Origin: a virus
DNA: 64,000 bases
Virus record (IMG/VR): IMGVR_UViG_3300033141_002949
Span: 1 to 64,000 of that record
Strand: one strand, 5' to 3'
The notes below the pieces were generated by a model. The model made no database searches, was not told the DNA's origin, and saw nothing but the letters and a program-made list of their open reading frames with translations. Position 1 is the stretch's first letter; each line of letters begins with the position of its first letter. Positions 24,244 to 32,964 of the stretch are shown piece by piece. Made by a program: the position numbers and the translations under genes.

Positions 24244-24793
24244 GAAGATCTGGAAACAACTTTTCCGCTTCGGCGATGTCCTCCTCTGTCACTCCGCTCA
24301 GGCGGTTGCACATACTCTGGATCTTCTCGTAATCGTCTGCCGTAGTGATCACGCGATAGCGTAACCACTCTACATAACGGGCTGCGGGGGACGTCGGTAC
24401 GACGACGCCCAACCAGGCAAGCTCCTCCAACCAGTCGTCGTCCTCCTCGAAAGGTTTTATGTCCTCTGGAAGACCTACGACCTCTACACCGCGAAGGAGC
24501 GTCAACCGCTGCACCGCCTCGGAGATGTTCAGCGTCCTCTCGCGCAAAGCCGCTATATACTCGGGGTCATCGGGGTTCGGCTCCTTCCAACGTTTACCAC
24601 CCGACTCTATCTCTACCATCGGTGGCTTCGGCTCGGGGAACTGCGTCCAGATGCGGGACAGCATAGAGTTGGGAAGGGCCTTGCATAGGACCCTGGCCCC
24701 GTTGGAAAGTGTGACCTCTGGAGAGAACTCGTCCTTTCCCTCAGCAACGTTCTCGACTGCCTGTACGACCTTCTCCTCGTTTACCTCGGACAT
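24221..24793 (-). CDS. Tail assembly chaperone, upstream frame (G-like)
   Basis: 190 residues, acidic, with a short beta-rich start (EVTLSNGARVLCKALPNSML) and long helices, placed between the tail tube gene and the tape measure. This position and the overlapping downstream frame are the signature of phage tail assembly chaperones. ATG 24793 follows GGAGGGCGAGG. Frame 0 ends at TAG 24221-24223. Confidence 0.7.
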   Translation of the reverse strand: MSEVNEEKVVQAVENVAEGKDEFSPEVTLSNGARVLCKALPNSMLSRIWTQFPEPKPPMVEIESGGKRWKEPNPDDPEYIAALRERTLNISEAVQRLTLLRGVEVVGLPEDIKPFEEDDDWLEELAWLGVVVPTSPAARYVEWLRYRVITTADDYEKIQSMCNRLSGVTEEDIAEAEKLFPDLRGRRAVG

Positions 24794-24830
24794 CCTCGCC
24801 CTCCACTACGTGCGCCCTCGAATGCTTCTC

Positions 24831-24865
24831 GCACAGGGGAGTGGAGGGCGCACACTCCCCTGTGC
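24831..24865 (-). terminator. 13-bp hairpin between tail tube and chaperone genes
   Basis: GCACAGGGGAGTG (24831-24843) and CACTCCCCTGTGC (24853-24865) form a perfect 13-bp stem with a 9-base loop. It lies just downstream of the highly expressed tail tube gene on the coding strand. There is no T-run on that strand, so it may lower, rather than end, transcription. Both arms contain the over-represented word CACAGGGG. Confidence 0.55.
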
Positions 24866-24880
24866 TTTATCGGAACGGGT

Positions 24881-26377
24881 TTACGCTCCGACGACCAGGA
24901 TGCCATCCTCGTCGTCTTCGCCAACTCCGCCGCCGACGACAAAGTTAGGACTGACCCCCGCCGAGAGGGAGTATATCCCGTTGTTGCTTGGGATGCTTCC
25001 CGCGCCCTCGGGCAGGATGTACCAGGAATTACCGTGGTCGATGGTCCGCAGGATGCGCCCATCGTAGCCAGTCGCCACATCGTACTTGGTATGCGCCAAG
25101 AACCCGAACGGTCCGGCGGGATGTCGTGCGAACACGATGTCCTCCACCCTCCCTGTGCCGGAGCCTGGGAAGGTGATCTCGGACCAGGTAGCGCCCGCAT
25201 CGTTGGTGTACCAGAGGTGGCCTGCGTTGTCGCCAACCAACCAACGATACGTGGTCTGCATCCACACACAGTTGATGTCGTCCAAGGTGGGTGTCGTGGG
25301 GGCCAGCGCCCATGCCAGGCCTCCGTTGTTGGTGTACAACAGCGTACCGTTTCCGCCGCCCACCAGAACGTCCTGCGAGTTGCAGGCGTGGATACAAGTA
25401 AGGTCTTCCCCCGCCGCCAGAGTGCCGGCCTCTTGGACCTCGTATGAGGACGTTGGCGACTCAGAGAACCAGATGTGCCCGTTCGTGCCAACTACCCACA
25501 CAATCGTCGCAGCCAGTGCGAAGACGGCGATGGGGTCTGCCACCCCTGCGAAACCGTCGGTCACTTCTGCCCAGGTGTCCAGTGACGTAAGATCCGCATA
25601 GCTCACGGAGCCAGCCGCCGTGGAGGGCACCAATACGCGGGCACCAGCGACGGCCAACCCCGTGGGCTGCTCGTCGCCCGTCAGCGTAGTGATGTCGTAC
25701 TCCATGACCGTCCTGCCCTGGTTGATGGAGACGATCAGCTCGGGGGGAAGCCCTGGCGACGCTGCGCCCGAGCCTTGCATGACTGCAAGGATTCGTTGGT
25801 TGCCGTCCGACAGATAGCCGCAATCCCCACAGGAGATGTAGTCGGCTACCAGAACTTTCACTACGGTGCGCAAGATTGCCTCGTCAGCGCGCTCAGTAAG
25901 CATCATACGACGCACCTCTTGGATGCGCGTAGCCGACAGGCTGGCGGTCAACTCGACGAGGGCCTGCTGGTCCTCCGAGATGGCCGTGAGATCGGTCGCC
26001 TCGATGCTGGACAGTTCCGCGCCCTCGAAATCGAAGATGAGGTCCCATCCCCTATGCAAGTCCGTAGGGTCCTGGCAGGAGCCGTAGTGCACCTGCAAGT
26101 GCAGAGGACACGGCGTCTCCATGAGTTCGTTGGCATGACTCAAACGGGCGGAAACCGACGTGGTTGGAAGCCCGGCCTCACCCTTGATCTTGCCGACGAT
26201 CTCGAACTGGTCGTATGCCTTCATGGACGGTTCCTTGATTGGAGTCACGTCCCCAAAGGGGATCGTGAATCCGCCCATACGCATACGGCCTCGATATTCT
26301 AGCGGATGATCGGGGCTGCCTCCGTACATTTGGAGAAAGACCCGGCCTTGGCCTGTCTTGAAGATTCGCTCAGGCAT
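24881..26377 (-). CDS. Putative major tail tube protein with C-terminal BNR beta-propeller
   Basis: 498 residues. The first 200 (KTGQGRVFLQMYGG, GGFTIPFGDVTPIKEPS, FEIVGKIKGEAGLPTTSV) resemble tail tube proteins. From about 220 to the end it has BNR/sialidase-like blades with repeats of the form YTNNGGLAWALA and YTNDAGATWSEI, typical of propellers such as Ycf48-like domains. On the virion these would decorate the tail surface. Position before the chaperone genes supports the tube assignment. A CGDCG pair (residue 183) is unexplained. Confidence 0.65.
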   Translation of the reverse strand: MPERIFKTGQGRVFLQMYGGSPDHPLEYRGRMRMGGFTIPFGDVTPIKEPSMKAYDQFEIVGKIKGEAGLPTTSVSARLSHANELMETPCPLHLQVHYGSCQDPTDLHRGWDLIFDFEGAELSSIEATDLTAISEDQQALVELTASLSATRIQEVRRMMLTERADEAILRTVVKVLVADYISCGDCGYLSDGNQRILAVMQGSGAASPGLPPELIVSINQGRTVMEYDITTLTGDEQPTGLAVAGARVLVPSTAAGSVSYADLTSLDTWAEVTDGFAGVADPIAVFALAATIVWVVGTNGHIWFSESPTSSYEVQEAGTLAAGEDLTCIHACNSQDVLVGGGNGTLLYTNNGGLAWALAPTTPTLDDINCVWMQTTYRWLVGDNAGHLWYTNDAGATWSEITFPGSGTGRVEDIVFARHPAGPFGFLAHTKYDVATGYDGRILRTIDHGNSWYILPEGAGSIPSNNGIYSLSAGVSPNFVVGGGVGEDDEDGILVVGA

Positions 26378-26663
26378 TTTTGTTACCTCCGGTGATACGC
26401 TCCAGAAAGTCGTGTACCCAGTTGGAACCCCTCCCCAACAGGATACCCGTAAGGATCACACCGACGTAGGGGATAGCACTCTCCAACCGCAGGAATTCCG
26501 TGAAGAGATCCAGCGAGAAGTTGAACGCCAGCAGTACACCTACCAAAGGGGCCACGTACTTCTTATAACGGTCCGCCGGTGTGTCGGTCAGGAAATACTC
26601 CGTAAGGCTCTCAGCCAAGAACGCCAAGAGCGTCGTAACCAACGTCGTGTCTATAACACTCAT
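26370..26663 (-). CDS. Small membrane protein, holin candidate
   Basis: 97 residues with three hydrophobic segments (TTLLAFLAESLTEYFL, VAPLVGVLLAFNFSLDLF, AIPYVGVILTGILLG) and a charged C-terminus. This topology fits a holin, but the gene lies between connector and tail tube genes rather than beside the endolysin. ATG 26663 follows GGAGGAG. Confidence 0.55.
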   Translation of the reverse strand: MSVIDTTLVTTLLAFLAESLTEYFLTDTPADRYKKYVAPLVGVLLAFNFSLDLFTEFLRLESAIPYVGVILTGILLGRGSNWVHDFLERITGGNKNA

Positions 26664-26671
26664 TGCTCCTC

Positions 26672-27898
26672 CTAAACGCTAATACCCATCGGCGCATGAA
26701 GTTCCCTCGTGACCAGCTGGTAGGCCTCCCACGCGCCATTTTGTGCCCCCCACGGGCATATCTGCTGCGCGTATGGAGGGTTGTCGGGGATCATCTGCCA
26801 ACGCTCCACGAGATTCTGTGGCGGCCCATACGTGTCGAGCGTCTTCGCCACCCGCGCCGTAGCCAACGCTGCAACCGCTCGCGCCATGCGGGGACTCATC
26901 CAGCCGTGAGCGTTCAGGGCTACCCCCGCCTGATAGTGACAACGCACCACGTCTGGTCGTCCAGGGAGGCTCCCGGCCACCCAAACAGCGTCGTCCTCAT
27001 CCCACGTGGCCGGAATGACGTGTACGTCGCTCGTCACACCGTCGCGCACCTGCATCACTCCACGCCGAGCTGCGTAGTACGTAGGGTCTGTTGTGGCGAT
27101 GCTTTGACGAAGGAACTCCACAGGGGCGTTGTCCTCTCCCTCCGTGGTCGTCGTCTCACGATAGACATTCACTGTCTTCAGGTAGTTGTCGGGGTCGTCG
27201 CCATCGATCCCGCGCGTAGCACCCTCCTCTGTGCCGTAGTACTCCCACAGGTCGGGCAGCACGAATTGAGCGCTGTTTCCGCGAATCGTAATGCCCGTTT
27301 CGAGCAACGTAAAGCGCAGGAACCGTATACGGTTTTCGCACGACACGTCGTCGTTGTGGACGACTACGATCTCCCCGGCAGACCAACCGCTCGCGTCTAT
27401 GTCGGGGATCACAATCTCTGCGGTCTCCTTGAAGCCGTCCCCATCATTGTCAATATAGTCTACTGTCACGTCCAACGCGACCTCCTGGACGCGACGACGC
27501 CCAGGCGCTTGCAGGTGCCCCCAATTCAAGGTCATTCGCGGATACAGCCTATAAAAATCCCTGTATCCGGCTGGGATGTCGTGCAGTTGTAGCAAACCAA
27601 CCTCAGGCAGCCCCGTCGCCCGTGGGAACTGATGTACCTCGTTCGTGATCCATACGGGGGCGGGCCAATATCTCAACCTTTCGGCGATGGTCTGTTCCGC
27701 CTCTGCGATGGCCACGGCCAGCTCTTCACGGGAGGCCTTGCCGCTGGCCATCCAACCGTGCTGGTACCACAACGTAGACACATCCCGTTTAGGCGGGAAC
27801 TGCGCACAGATGACCGAGTTGAAATGTCTCGGCTCTTGGCCGGTGATGAACGCATATTGATCCAGACTCAGGAGTGTCGGGGTGCTCGCTTTAGCCAT
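26672..27898 (-). CDS. Structural protein at the head-tail junction, family unknown
   Basis: 408 residues, starting at ATG 27898 (after GAGGAG) in an overlap with the stop of the glycosyltransferase gene. Central segments are beta-rich (VALDVTVDYIDNDGDGFKET), and the C-terminal third is helical (MSPRMARAVAALATARVAKT). It may be a neck/completion or connector protein judging by position between capsid-side and tail tube genes. I recognise no family. Confidence 0.5.
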   Translation of the reverse strand: MAKASTPTLLSLDQYAFITGQEPRHFNSVICAQFPPKRDVSTLWYQHGWMASGKASREELAVAIAEAEQTIAERLRYWPAPVWITNEVHQFPRATGLPEVGLLQLHDIPAGYRDFYRLYPRMTLNWGHLQAPGRRRVQEVALDVTVDYIDNDGDGFKETAEIVIPDIDASGWSAGEIVVVHNDDVSCENRIRFLRFTLLETGITIRGNSAQFVLPDLWEYYGTEEGATRGIDGDDPDNYLKTVNVYRETTTTEGEDNAPVEFLRQSIATTDPTYYAARRGVMQVRDGVTSDVHVIPATWDEDDAVWVAGSLPGRPDVVRCHYQAGVALNAHGWMSPRMARAVAALATARVAKTLDTYGPPQNLVERWQMIPDNPPYAQQICPWGAQNGAWEAYQLVTRELHAPMGISV

Positions 27899-30534
27899 CA
27901 GCGCTCCTCTACGGGGACGACCCTGAAGATGCCCGGCCATCGCCTCAGGAAGAAGTCCACGTCCTTAGACTTAACGTACTGCCTCGAATCCTTGCCTTCT
28001 CCAAAGTGGTATCTGCCGCCGCCCGGCACGCGGAGGACTCTGTGCCCAGAAATCCCAGAGGACATCTCCAACAGCACGCCTCTATCCTTGACATCATTGG
28101 GCTGCGTTTGCAACACTGTAGGTCGCTTCACTTGCAGGATACCATTAGAGGCCCCTGACGCGCATCGACTGCAACTGCGTCTGGGTTTGGGAACCGCCGA
28201 TGCGTACCTGGCTTTGATCCTCTCCAAAAGCTCGTCCTCTCGCTCCAGACTTGCCTCGCGGCGCAGCCCTGTATCGTAGCAGTACACGAACAGCGGCTTC
28301 GGAACGCGGACGCCTTTGTACCCCTCCAGGCCCAGACGGATCATATAGTCCCAATCTTCCCACAAAGGGAGCGTTTCGTCAAAACCGCCAACCGTCTTCC
28401 AGGCCGCCTTAGGATGCACGTTGGTCACGGCAAAGAGCGCGTACTCCAACAAACGGGACAGGTTCCAGTTCTTCGCCTGATGTTCCTTGCCCTCGGGACT
28501 CGAAATCCAATCCGTGTACACGATGACGGAATCCGTCTCGCAGTTCTCGGTGATCTCCAAGGTGGCCTTGAAGTAGTCCCTCAGGAGATAGTCGTCGGCG
28601 TCCAGAAAGCACAGGAACCGCCCACGCGCGATCTCCGCCCCTACATTGCGCGCTGCGGAGACGTTTCCTGGGTGTGGATTCTCCAACCAACGCACCCAGG
28701 GGTACACCTGCTCGTAAGGTATCGCGCCCCCTTGCTGGCGCAGAGGGACGATCTCCTGCGTATCGTCCACGACAATGAGCTCCCATCGCGGGTCCGTCTG
28801 CGCCGCCACAGACTCTATGGCTTTGCGGACGTGCTCTACATGGCGCGGGCCTACGGGGATGACCACCGAGACCATCGGCTCGTCGTAAGGGTAGACAGGA
28901 TGCGAGATATGCTTCGGCGGCACACGGGAGGCAATGGGCTGCGACCCCCCGTTGGCCCCCGGGAGCCAAAAGGACCAGTCTGGCTCCTTCCCTGCGCCAC
29001 GAACCTTGCTGGTCGCGCTCTTATCGTGCATCCGATAGACATACACCGGCTCCTCGGTGACTTGCGCGATGTCGTAGCCGGCGAGGGTCAGGCGCGTCCA
29101 CAGCTCCGCGTCCTCTGCCGGAGCCAACAGTTGTCTGAAGCCCCCTGTACGGAGGAAAGCCTCTCGACGCATCATGTTGAAGCTGGGCACGCAGTTCTGA
29201 CGATTCACCTGCTTCGACGCATCGAAAGCGCCCGGCCAGGCGCCCACGCTTGTGGTCTTAGCCTCCGCGTCGGTCAGATACAGCTTTCCGTAGGCCAGCC
29301 CCAGACGACGATCCGCAAGCATCGGCTTCAGCAGTCGCCTCAACGCGCCAGGCATCAGGAAATCATCCGCGTCGAGGAAGCATATGAATGGAGCCTCAGA
29401 CGCCATTGCGCCGGCGTTGCGTGTGTCGGCGACGCCTGTGTTCGCTTTGTCGATTACACGACAGCGGGGGTCGTCGCCTATGGCCTCGCGGATGACCTCC
29501 AGAGAGCCATCCGTCGAGCCGTCGTTGACTACGATCAGTTCCCAATCGACGCCTTTCTGCTCTTTGACACTCTCAATAGCCCTGCCCACGTACTGTTCGT
29601 AATTATAACACGGAATGATAACCGAGACCTGCGCCTGCGACTCCTCCCGTTTGGCAGCTAAAGCGGCGTTGTACACCGTGCGATACGCACGCGCAGCGTT
29701 CTTCCAGGTGTACGACAGCGCCCTCTCTCGTGCGGCCTTGCTCAAGCGTTCGTAGTTGTCCAGAATATAGTGCAGGCCCTCCCGCTCAGCGTCCAGATCG
29801 TAGGGATCAACCAGATATCCCTCAACGTCGTGCCGCACGATGTCCGGCGTCGCCCCCCACTTCCAACCGAGCACAGGGAGACCGGCGGCCATCGCCTCCA
29901 ACGTCCCGATGCCAAACGTCTCCTTGGTGGACGAATAGTAGATGCCACACCTGTAGATGACCTCCCGCATTCGTTGTATAGGCTGGAGGCCGATGACCGT
30001 GACGTTGCGGGCTTCTTCGCCAAAGGTGGTCACGAACCGAAAATCTGGACACGCCTCCGCGAGTCGGTTTACGGGCTTGGGGTTGCATACGTCTGTATCG
30101 CGGTTCTTGTTCCACAGGACGATAGCGCGCACCTCTCGCGGTCCCGGTGCAGGCCACTCCCGCATGTCTATCCCATGCGGGACGACATGCGGCCAGAAGC
30201 CTAGGTCGCGGGCGAAGATCTCCCCGACCCACCGGCTGGGCACGGTCACGGCGTATGCCGAACGCACCGCGTCTATGACGCGCGCGTTCACCTCCCACGC
30301 CCAGGAACCCATAGACAACGACGCCGTAGGGTACAGCCCGTGACAATGCACCACATCAACCGGATCGCCGTTAGGCGAACAGATGTGGACGGCTCGCAAA
30401 TGCGCATCATCGCGGTCGGAGGTCAACTCGACGCCTACCGCTGGCAGTGTGCGGTGCATGTAATACACAGCAACGTCGAGACCGCTGTTGAGGCGCTCTA
30501 CAGGTTTTGGATTTGGATGCAACCAAACTCTCAT
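27898..30534 (-). CDS. Triple glycosyltransferase fusion (GT4-GT2-GT2)
   Basis: 878 residues. About 1-300 is a GT-B fold GT4 transferase (VVPHGIDMREWP, STKETFGIGTLEAMAAGLPV). About 305-530 is a GT-A GT2 unit (VSVIIPCYNYEQYVGRAIES, FLDADDF). About 545-790 is a second GT2 unit (VSVVIPVGPRHVEHVRKAIE, FLDADDY). The last 90 residues hold a CSRC pair and an unknown tail. It would add sugars from nucleotide-sugars to a virion protein, host glycan or DNA base; the acceptor is unknown. Its ATG has no adjacent ribosome site; see the hairpin leader at 30535-30593. Confidence 0.85.
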   Translation of the reverse strand: MRVWLHPNPKPVERLNSGLDVAVYYMHRTLPAVGVELTSDRDDAHLRAVHICSPNGDPVDVVHCHGLYPTASLSMGSWAWEVNARVIDAVRSAYAVTVPSRWVGEIFARDLGFWPHVVPHGIDMREWPAPGPREVRAIVLWNKNRDTDVCNPKPVNRLAEACPDFRFVTTFGEEARNVTVIGLQPIQRMREVIYRCGIYYSSTKETFGIGTLEAMAAGLPVLGWKWGATPDIVRHDVEGYLVDPYDLDAEREGLHYILDNYERLSKAARERALSYTWKNAARAYRTVYNAALAAKREESQAQVSVIIPCYNYEQYVGRAIESVKEQKGVDWELIVVNDGSTDGSLEVIREAIGDDPRCRVIDKANTGVADTRNAGAMASEAPFICFLDADDFLMPGALRRLLKPMLADRRLGLAYGKLYLTDAEAKTTSVGAWPGAFDASKQVNRQNCVPSFNMMRREAFLRTGGFRQLLAPAEDAELWTRLTLAGYDIAQVTEEPVYVYRMHDKSATSKVRGAGKEPDWSFWLPGANGGSQPIASRVPPKHISHPVYPYDEPMVSVVIPVGPRHVEHVRKAIESVAAQTDPRWELIVVDDTQEIVPLRQQGGAIPYEQVYPWVRWLENPHPGNVSAARNVGAEIARGRFLCFLDADDYLLRDYFKATLEITENCETDSVIVYTDWISSPEGKEHQAKNWNLSRLLEYALFAVTNVHPKAAWKTVGGFDETLPLWEDWDYMIRLGLEGYKGVRVPKPLFVYCYDTGLRREASLEREDELLERIKARYASAVPKPRRSCSRCASGASNGILQVKRPTVLQTQPNDVKDRGVLLEMSSGISGHRVLRVPGGGRYHFGEGKDSRQYVKSKDVDFFLRRWPGIFRVVPVEER

Positions 30535-30593
30535 AGAAAATCGGTGCAGGAAACTGTCGTCTTTAGACGATAGAGGAACGCACCTTCCTCCTT
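30535..30593 (-). promoter_or_regulatory. SD-hairpin-AUG leader, copy 1
   Basis: On the coding strand AAGGAGG (30593-30587) is followed by AA, a 42-base foldback closed by GGTGC/GCACC (30584-30543) with an inner TCGTC-TAAA-GACGA stem, then GATTTTCT and ATG. The same arrangement with identical spacing occurs at 54724-54784 ahead of an unrelated gene. Folding would bring SD and start codon to 10 bases apart. Confidence 0.75.
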
Positions 30594-30740
30594 CCTTGAC
30601 TCAATGGCGCTTGGCTTGACAAGCCGTGTCTCTTCTGCCGCACTGCCCGTATCCTGTACACAAGTCCACACTTTGAGGCCAACCCAACCCCAGTAGGGGT
30701 GGGGTACAGACCCGAAAACTGGAAGGGCAAGCCGCCTGCT
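30594..30740 (-). other. Intergenic stretch within the glycosylation cassette
   Basis: About 150 bases without a convincing gene. It contains short foldbacks: CCGCC/GGCGG just after the methyltransferase stop, ACCCC-AGTA-GGGGT near 30690 and GGCT/AGCC near 30610-30622. No promoter with both boxes is seen. Confidence 0.4.
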
Positions 30741-31334
30741 TTATCTGGCGGTAGTTGACTTCCTGGCACTGCGTGACCGCCTTCTACGGGTGTATTTCAA
30801 ACGCCTCCAGGCCAGAATGTTCGAGTCGATAACGTGCGGCTCGCCCAATGTAGCCGTTTCGTAGCCCCACTGCTGGAAATCGTCTGGCATGAGCGCCGAA
30901 CGGTGCGCTTCGTAGGGGTTTCCATGCACTGTCCCCTGTGGATAGCGCCCCCACGGAGACCCCAAAATGACAACGCGACGAGTAATGCGCTCCAAACGCC
31001 ACAGGGCATCCGGGATATCCTCGTAGTCAAGGTGCTCCGGCCCGTGCCACCACACGGTGTAGTCGAACATATGATGGCCCAGCACCAGACGATCCGCCTC
31101 ACGGACATCCCCACATACGATGTTGTGGATCATCTCCTTGTGCTTTATCTCGTCGATGTATGGAGGCCAAATCTCCAACACAGTAAGGCGGTTGCCGGCT
31201 CGATATAGATCGATGCCGTAATGGAAGCGGTCCTTATTCGCCCCCACGTACAAAAGATCGCCAGGCTCCTCTATCAGCTCGGGCACTCGATCTATGATTT
31301 GCGGCCAACGCGCCAGGATGAGCGGTGTAGCCAC
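30741..31334 (-). CDS. Class I SAM-dependent methyltransferase-like protein
   Basis: 197 residues. DLLYVGANKDRF (motif I), LTVLEIWPPY (acidic end of strand 2), NIVCGDVREA and FDYTVWWHGPEHL follow the class I Rossmann order. The C-terminus is very basic (YTRRRRSRSARKS). Located inside the glycosyltransferase cluster, it may methylate a sugar. GTG 31334 overlaps the previous stop (TAGTG) and follows AGGAAGGAG. Confidence 0.7.
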   Translation of the reverse strand: MATPLILARWPQIIDRVPELIEEPGDLLYVGANKDRFHYGIDLYRAGNRLTVLEIWPPYIDEIKHKEMIHNIVCGDVREADRLVLGHHMFDYTVWWHGPEHLDYEDIPDALWRLERITRRVVILGSPWGRYPQGTVHGNPYEAHRSALMPDDFQQWGYETATLGEPHVIDSNILAWRRLKYTRRRRSRSARKSTTAR

Positions 31335-32314
31335 TAAGACACTCCTTCCTCAGAACGGCCTTGTCCAATTGTCAGGTTGTGTGATACAATTTGATCCCAC
31401 CAAAAGATATTTGGTTGCTTCGCTAGAATGGCCTTCAACCATGACTGATCCCCTGCCGCAGCGCGGTTGAAAGCGTGAATCGTGTCGTCGTACAACTGTC
31501 GACGCACCGCAAAGCAGTTGCACACCATGTGACCGTTCGCCACGTCGATCTCCTTCGGCGGTAGGTTCCAAGCACATGGCTTCGGCGCCAGACTTTGTAC
31601 TCGCCAAATTCTCCAAGCCACCATGTCTGGGTTGCCTTTGAAGTCCTGAAAGTGTCGCAGCTCGCGGATCAGCGTCACCTCGGTGATGATATCGTCGTCG
31701 TCTAGAACCATCACCCACTCACCGCGCGCACGTCCAGCAGTCTCTGAGATTCTACGATTAGCGGCCTCCAAGCCGGCGCCGTCGTCGTCCACCAGGATGA
31801 TATGCTCATACTCCGCGTGCGTTTGTGCCTTCAGCGATGCGATGTTCAACGCCAGCTGACGGGGACGACGGCAGGTGCGCGTTATAACGCTCAGATAGGG
31901 AACACGTGACGGCGGGCCGCCGGGCATTCGATATATCCAAAGGTCTCCTACAGCGCGTTCAAGCGTCAAGGGTTGAAGGTCAACTGCGTCGCCCCGCAAA
32001 ATCAACACGCCGCCAGGTTGCAATCGTTCAACCCAGACCGCGCAGTTGGTCGCATCCCCTAAGTAGACCAATTCTACGCGCCCCCCGCGCCACGCAGATG
32101 TGAACGCCGCAGCGTCCAAATCTATCGCACAGGGGGAATCGGAGGCGCAGCCCACGATGGTTGCGCCAGGGCAGCCGGCACGCAAAGCCGGCACTGCGCC
32201 TACGTCCAGTACCACGAAGGTGGGCGTTCGTCGCCCTGGCCACACGCGGATGGACAGCGCCAGGTCACGCAGGGCGCGACGCTGCTTCTCCTCCAGTGGA
32301 CCAAGCGCACTCAC
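31334..32314 (-). CDS. Two-domain protein: Rossmann-like half plus GT2 glycosyltransferase
   Basis: 326 residues from GTG 32314, which follows GGGAGGG and overlaps the upstream stop; a GTG at 32359 is less likely. Residues 20-125 look like a class I methyltransferase-like Rossmann domain (FVVLDVGAVPALRAG, LVYLGDATNCAVWVE). From about residue 140 a GT2 domain follows (LSVITRTCRRPRQLALNIAS, IILVDDDGAG, MVLDDDDI). It probably acts in the same glycan pathway as its neighbours. Confidence 0.72.
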   Translation of the reverse strand: MSALGPLEEKQRRALRDLALSIRVWPGRRTPTFVVLDVGAVPALRAGCPGATIVGCASDSPCAIDLDAAAFTSAWRGGRVELVYLGDATNCAVWVERLQPGGVLILRGDAVDLQPLTLERAVGDLWIYRMPGGPPSRVPYLSVITRTCRRPRQLALNIASLKAQTHAEYEHIILVDDDGAGLEAANRRISETAGRARGEWVMVLDDDDIITEVTLIRELRHFQDFKGNPDMVAWRIWRVQSLAPKPCAWNLPPKEIDVANGHMVCNCFAVRRQLYDDTIHAFNRAAAGDQSWLKAILAKQPNIFWWDQIVSHNLTIGQGRSEEGVS

Positions 32315-32964
32315 GATGTGTCCCTCCCGCGCGGCCACCGTTGCATGGTCCAAACGCACGCTCCTACGTCCACGGTGCCCTTGAAGTAGAAGTTCTGGTA
32401 CTCTAGGATGGGCACTGCCGCGCCCAGGAAGGGGCGCAGGTCGTGTTTGCGTTCCCGCACACGTGTAGTACCCTCCAGTTCCGTCTCCCAGGGTGTCTCT
32501 CCAGGAACCAAAAGTCCACGCAGCACGTCTCGACGCCAGATTGCCGCCTGCAAGGACAGCGCGTATTGGGCGTCCTTGTCGATGTAACAGAAACGTTTGT
32601 CCGGCTCGTATGGACGCCCCACCGGTGTAAACATCTTAGAGAGGCGTACACAATCCGCCTCGCCGTCCTGCACCAGCCTCTCTGCGGCGGCCACCGCGTC
32701 CGCATCTGCTTGGCTGAGAAAGAAGTCATCCAACCACAGAAGCACCACGTCGTCGGTACAATGGTGGTCTAGATAGAGCAGGACGTTCGATGCAAACTGT
32801 TGGTCCTGCCCCACGTAGACGACTTCCGCTTGCACGTTCTCGATGCGCTCCGTACAAGCGACCACCGTGATCTCCGGGCACTCCGCCCAGTTAGCGCGCA
32901 GGAAATGCACGTTGGCTGGAATGAGATGCGTATATTTGTCGCAAACAGGAATGACTACACGCAT
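32311..32964 (-). CDS. GT-A-like glycosyltransferase
   Basis: 217 residues from ATG 32964 (ribosome site GGAGGG). MRVVIPVCDKYTHLIPANVH opens a nucleotide-sugar-binding fold and VVLLWLDDFFLSQADADAV supplies the metal-binding acidic pair. It is shorter than typical GT2 enzymes. It overlaps the epimerase gene at the start and the next transferase at the stop. Confidence 0.65.
   Translation of the reverse strand: MRVVIPVCDKYTHLIPANVHFLRANWAECPEITVVACTERIENVQAEVVYVGQDQQFASNVLLYLDHHCTDDVVLLWLDDFFLSQADADAVAAAERLVQDGEADCVRLSKMFTPVGRPYEPDKRFCYIDKDAQYALSLQAAIWRRDVLRGLLVPGETPWETELEGTTRVRERKHDLRPFLGAAVPILEYQNFYFKGTVDVGACVWTMQRWPRGRDTS

Noticed and set aside
24221-24300. Standard -1 slippery heptamer for the chaperone frameshift
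   Set aside because: GGAAAAG occurs, but a -1 move enters the wrong frame; the downstream chaperone frame needs +1 or -2.
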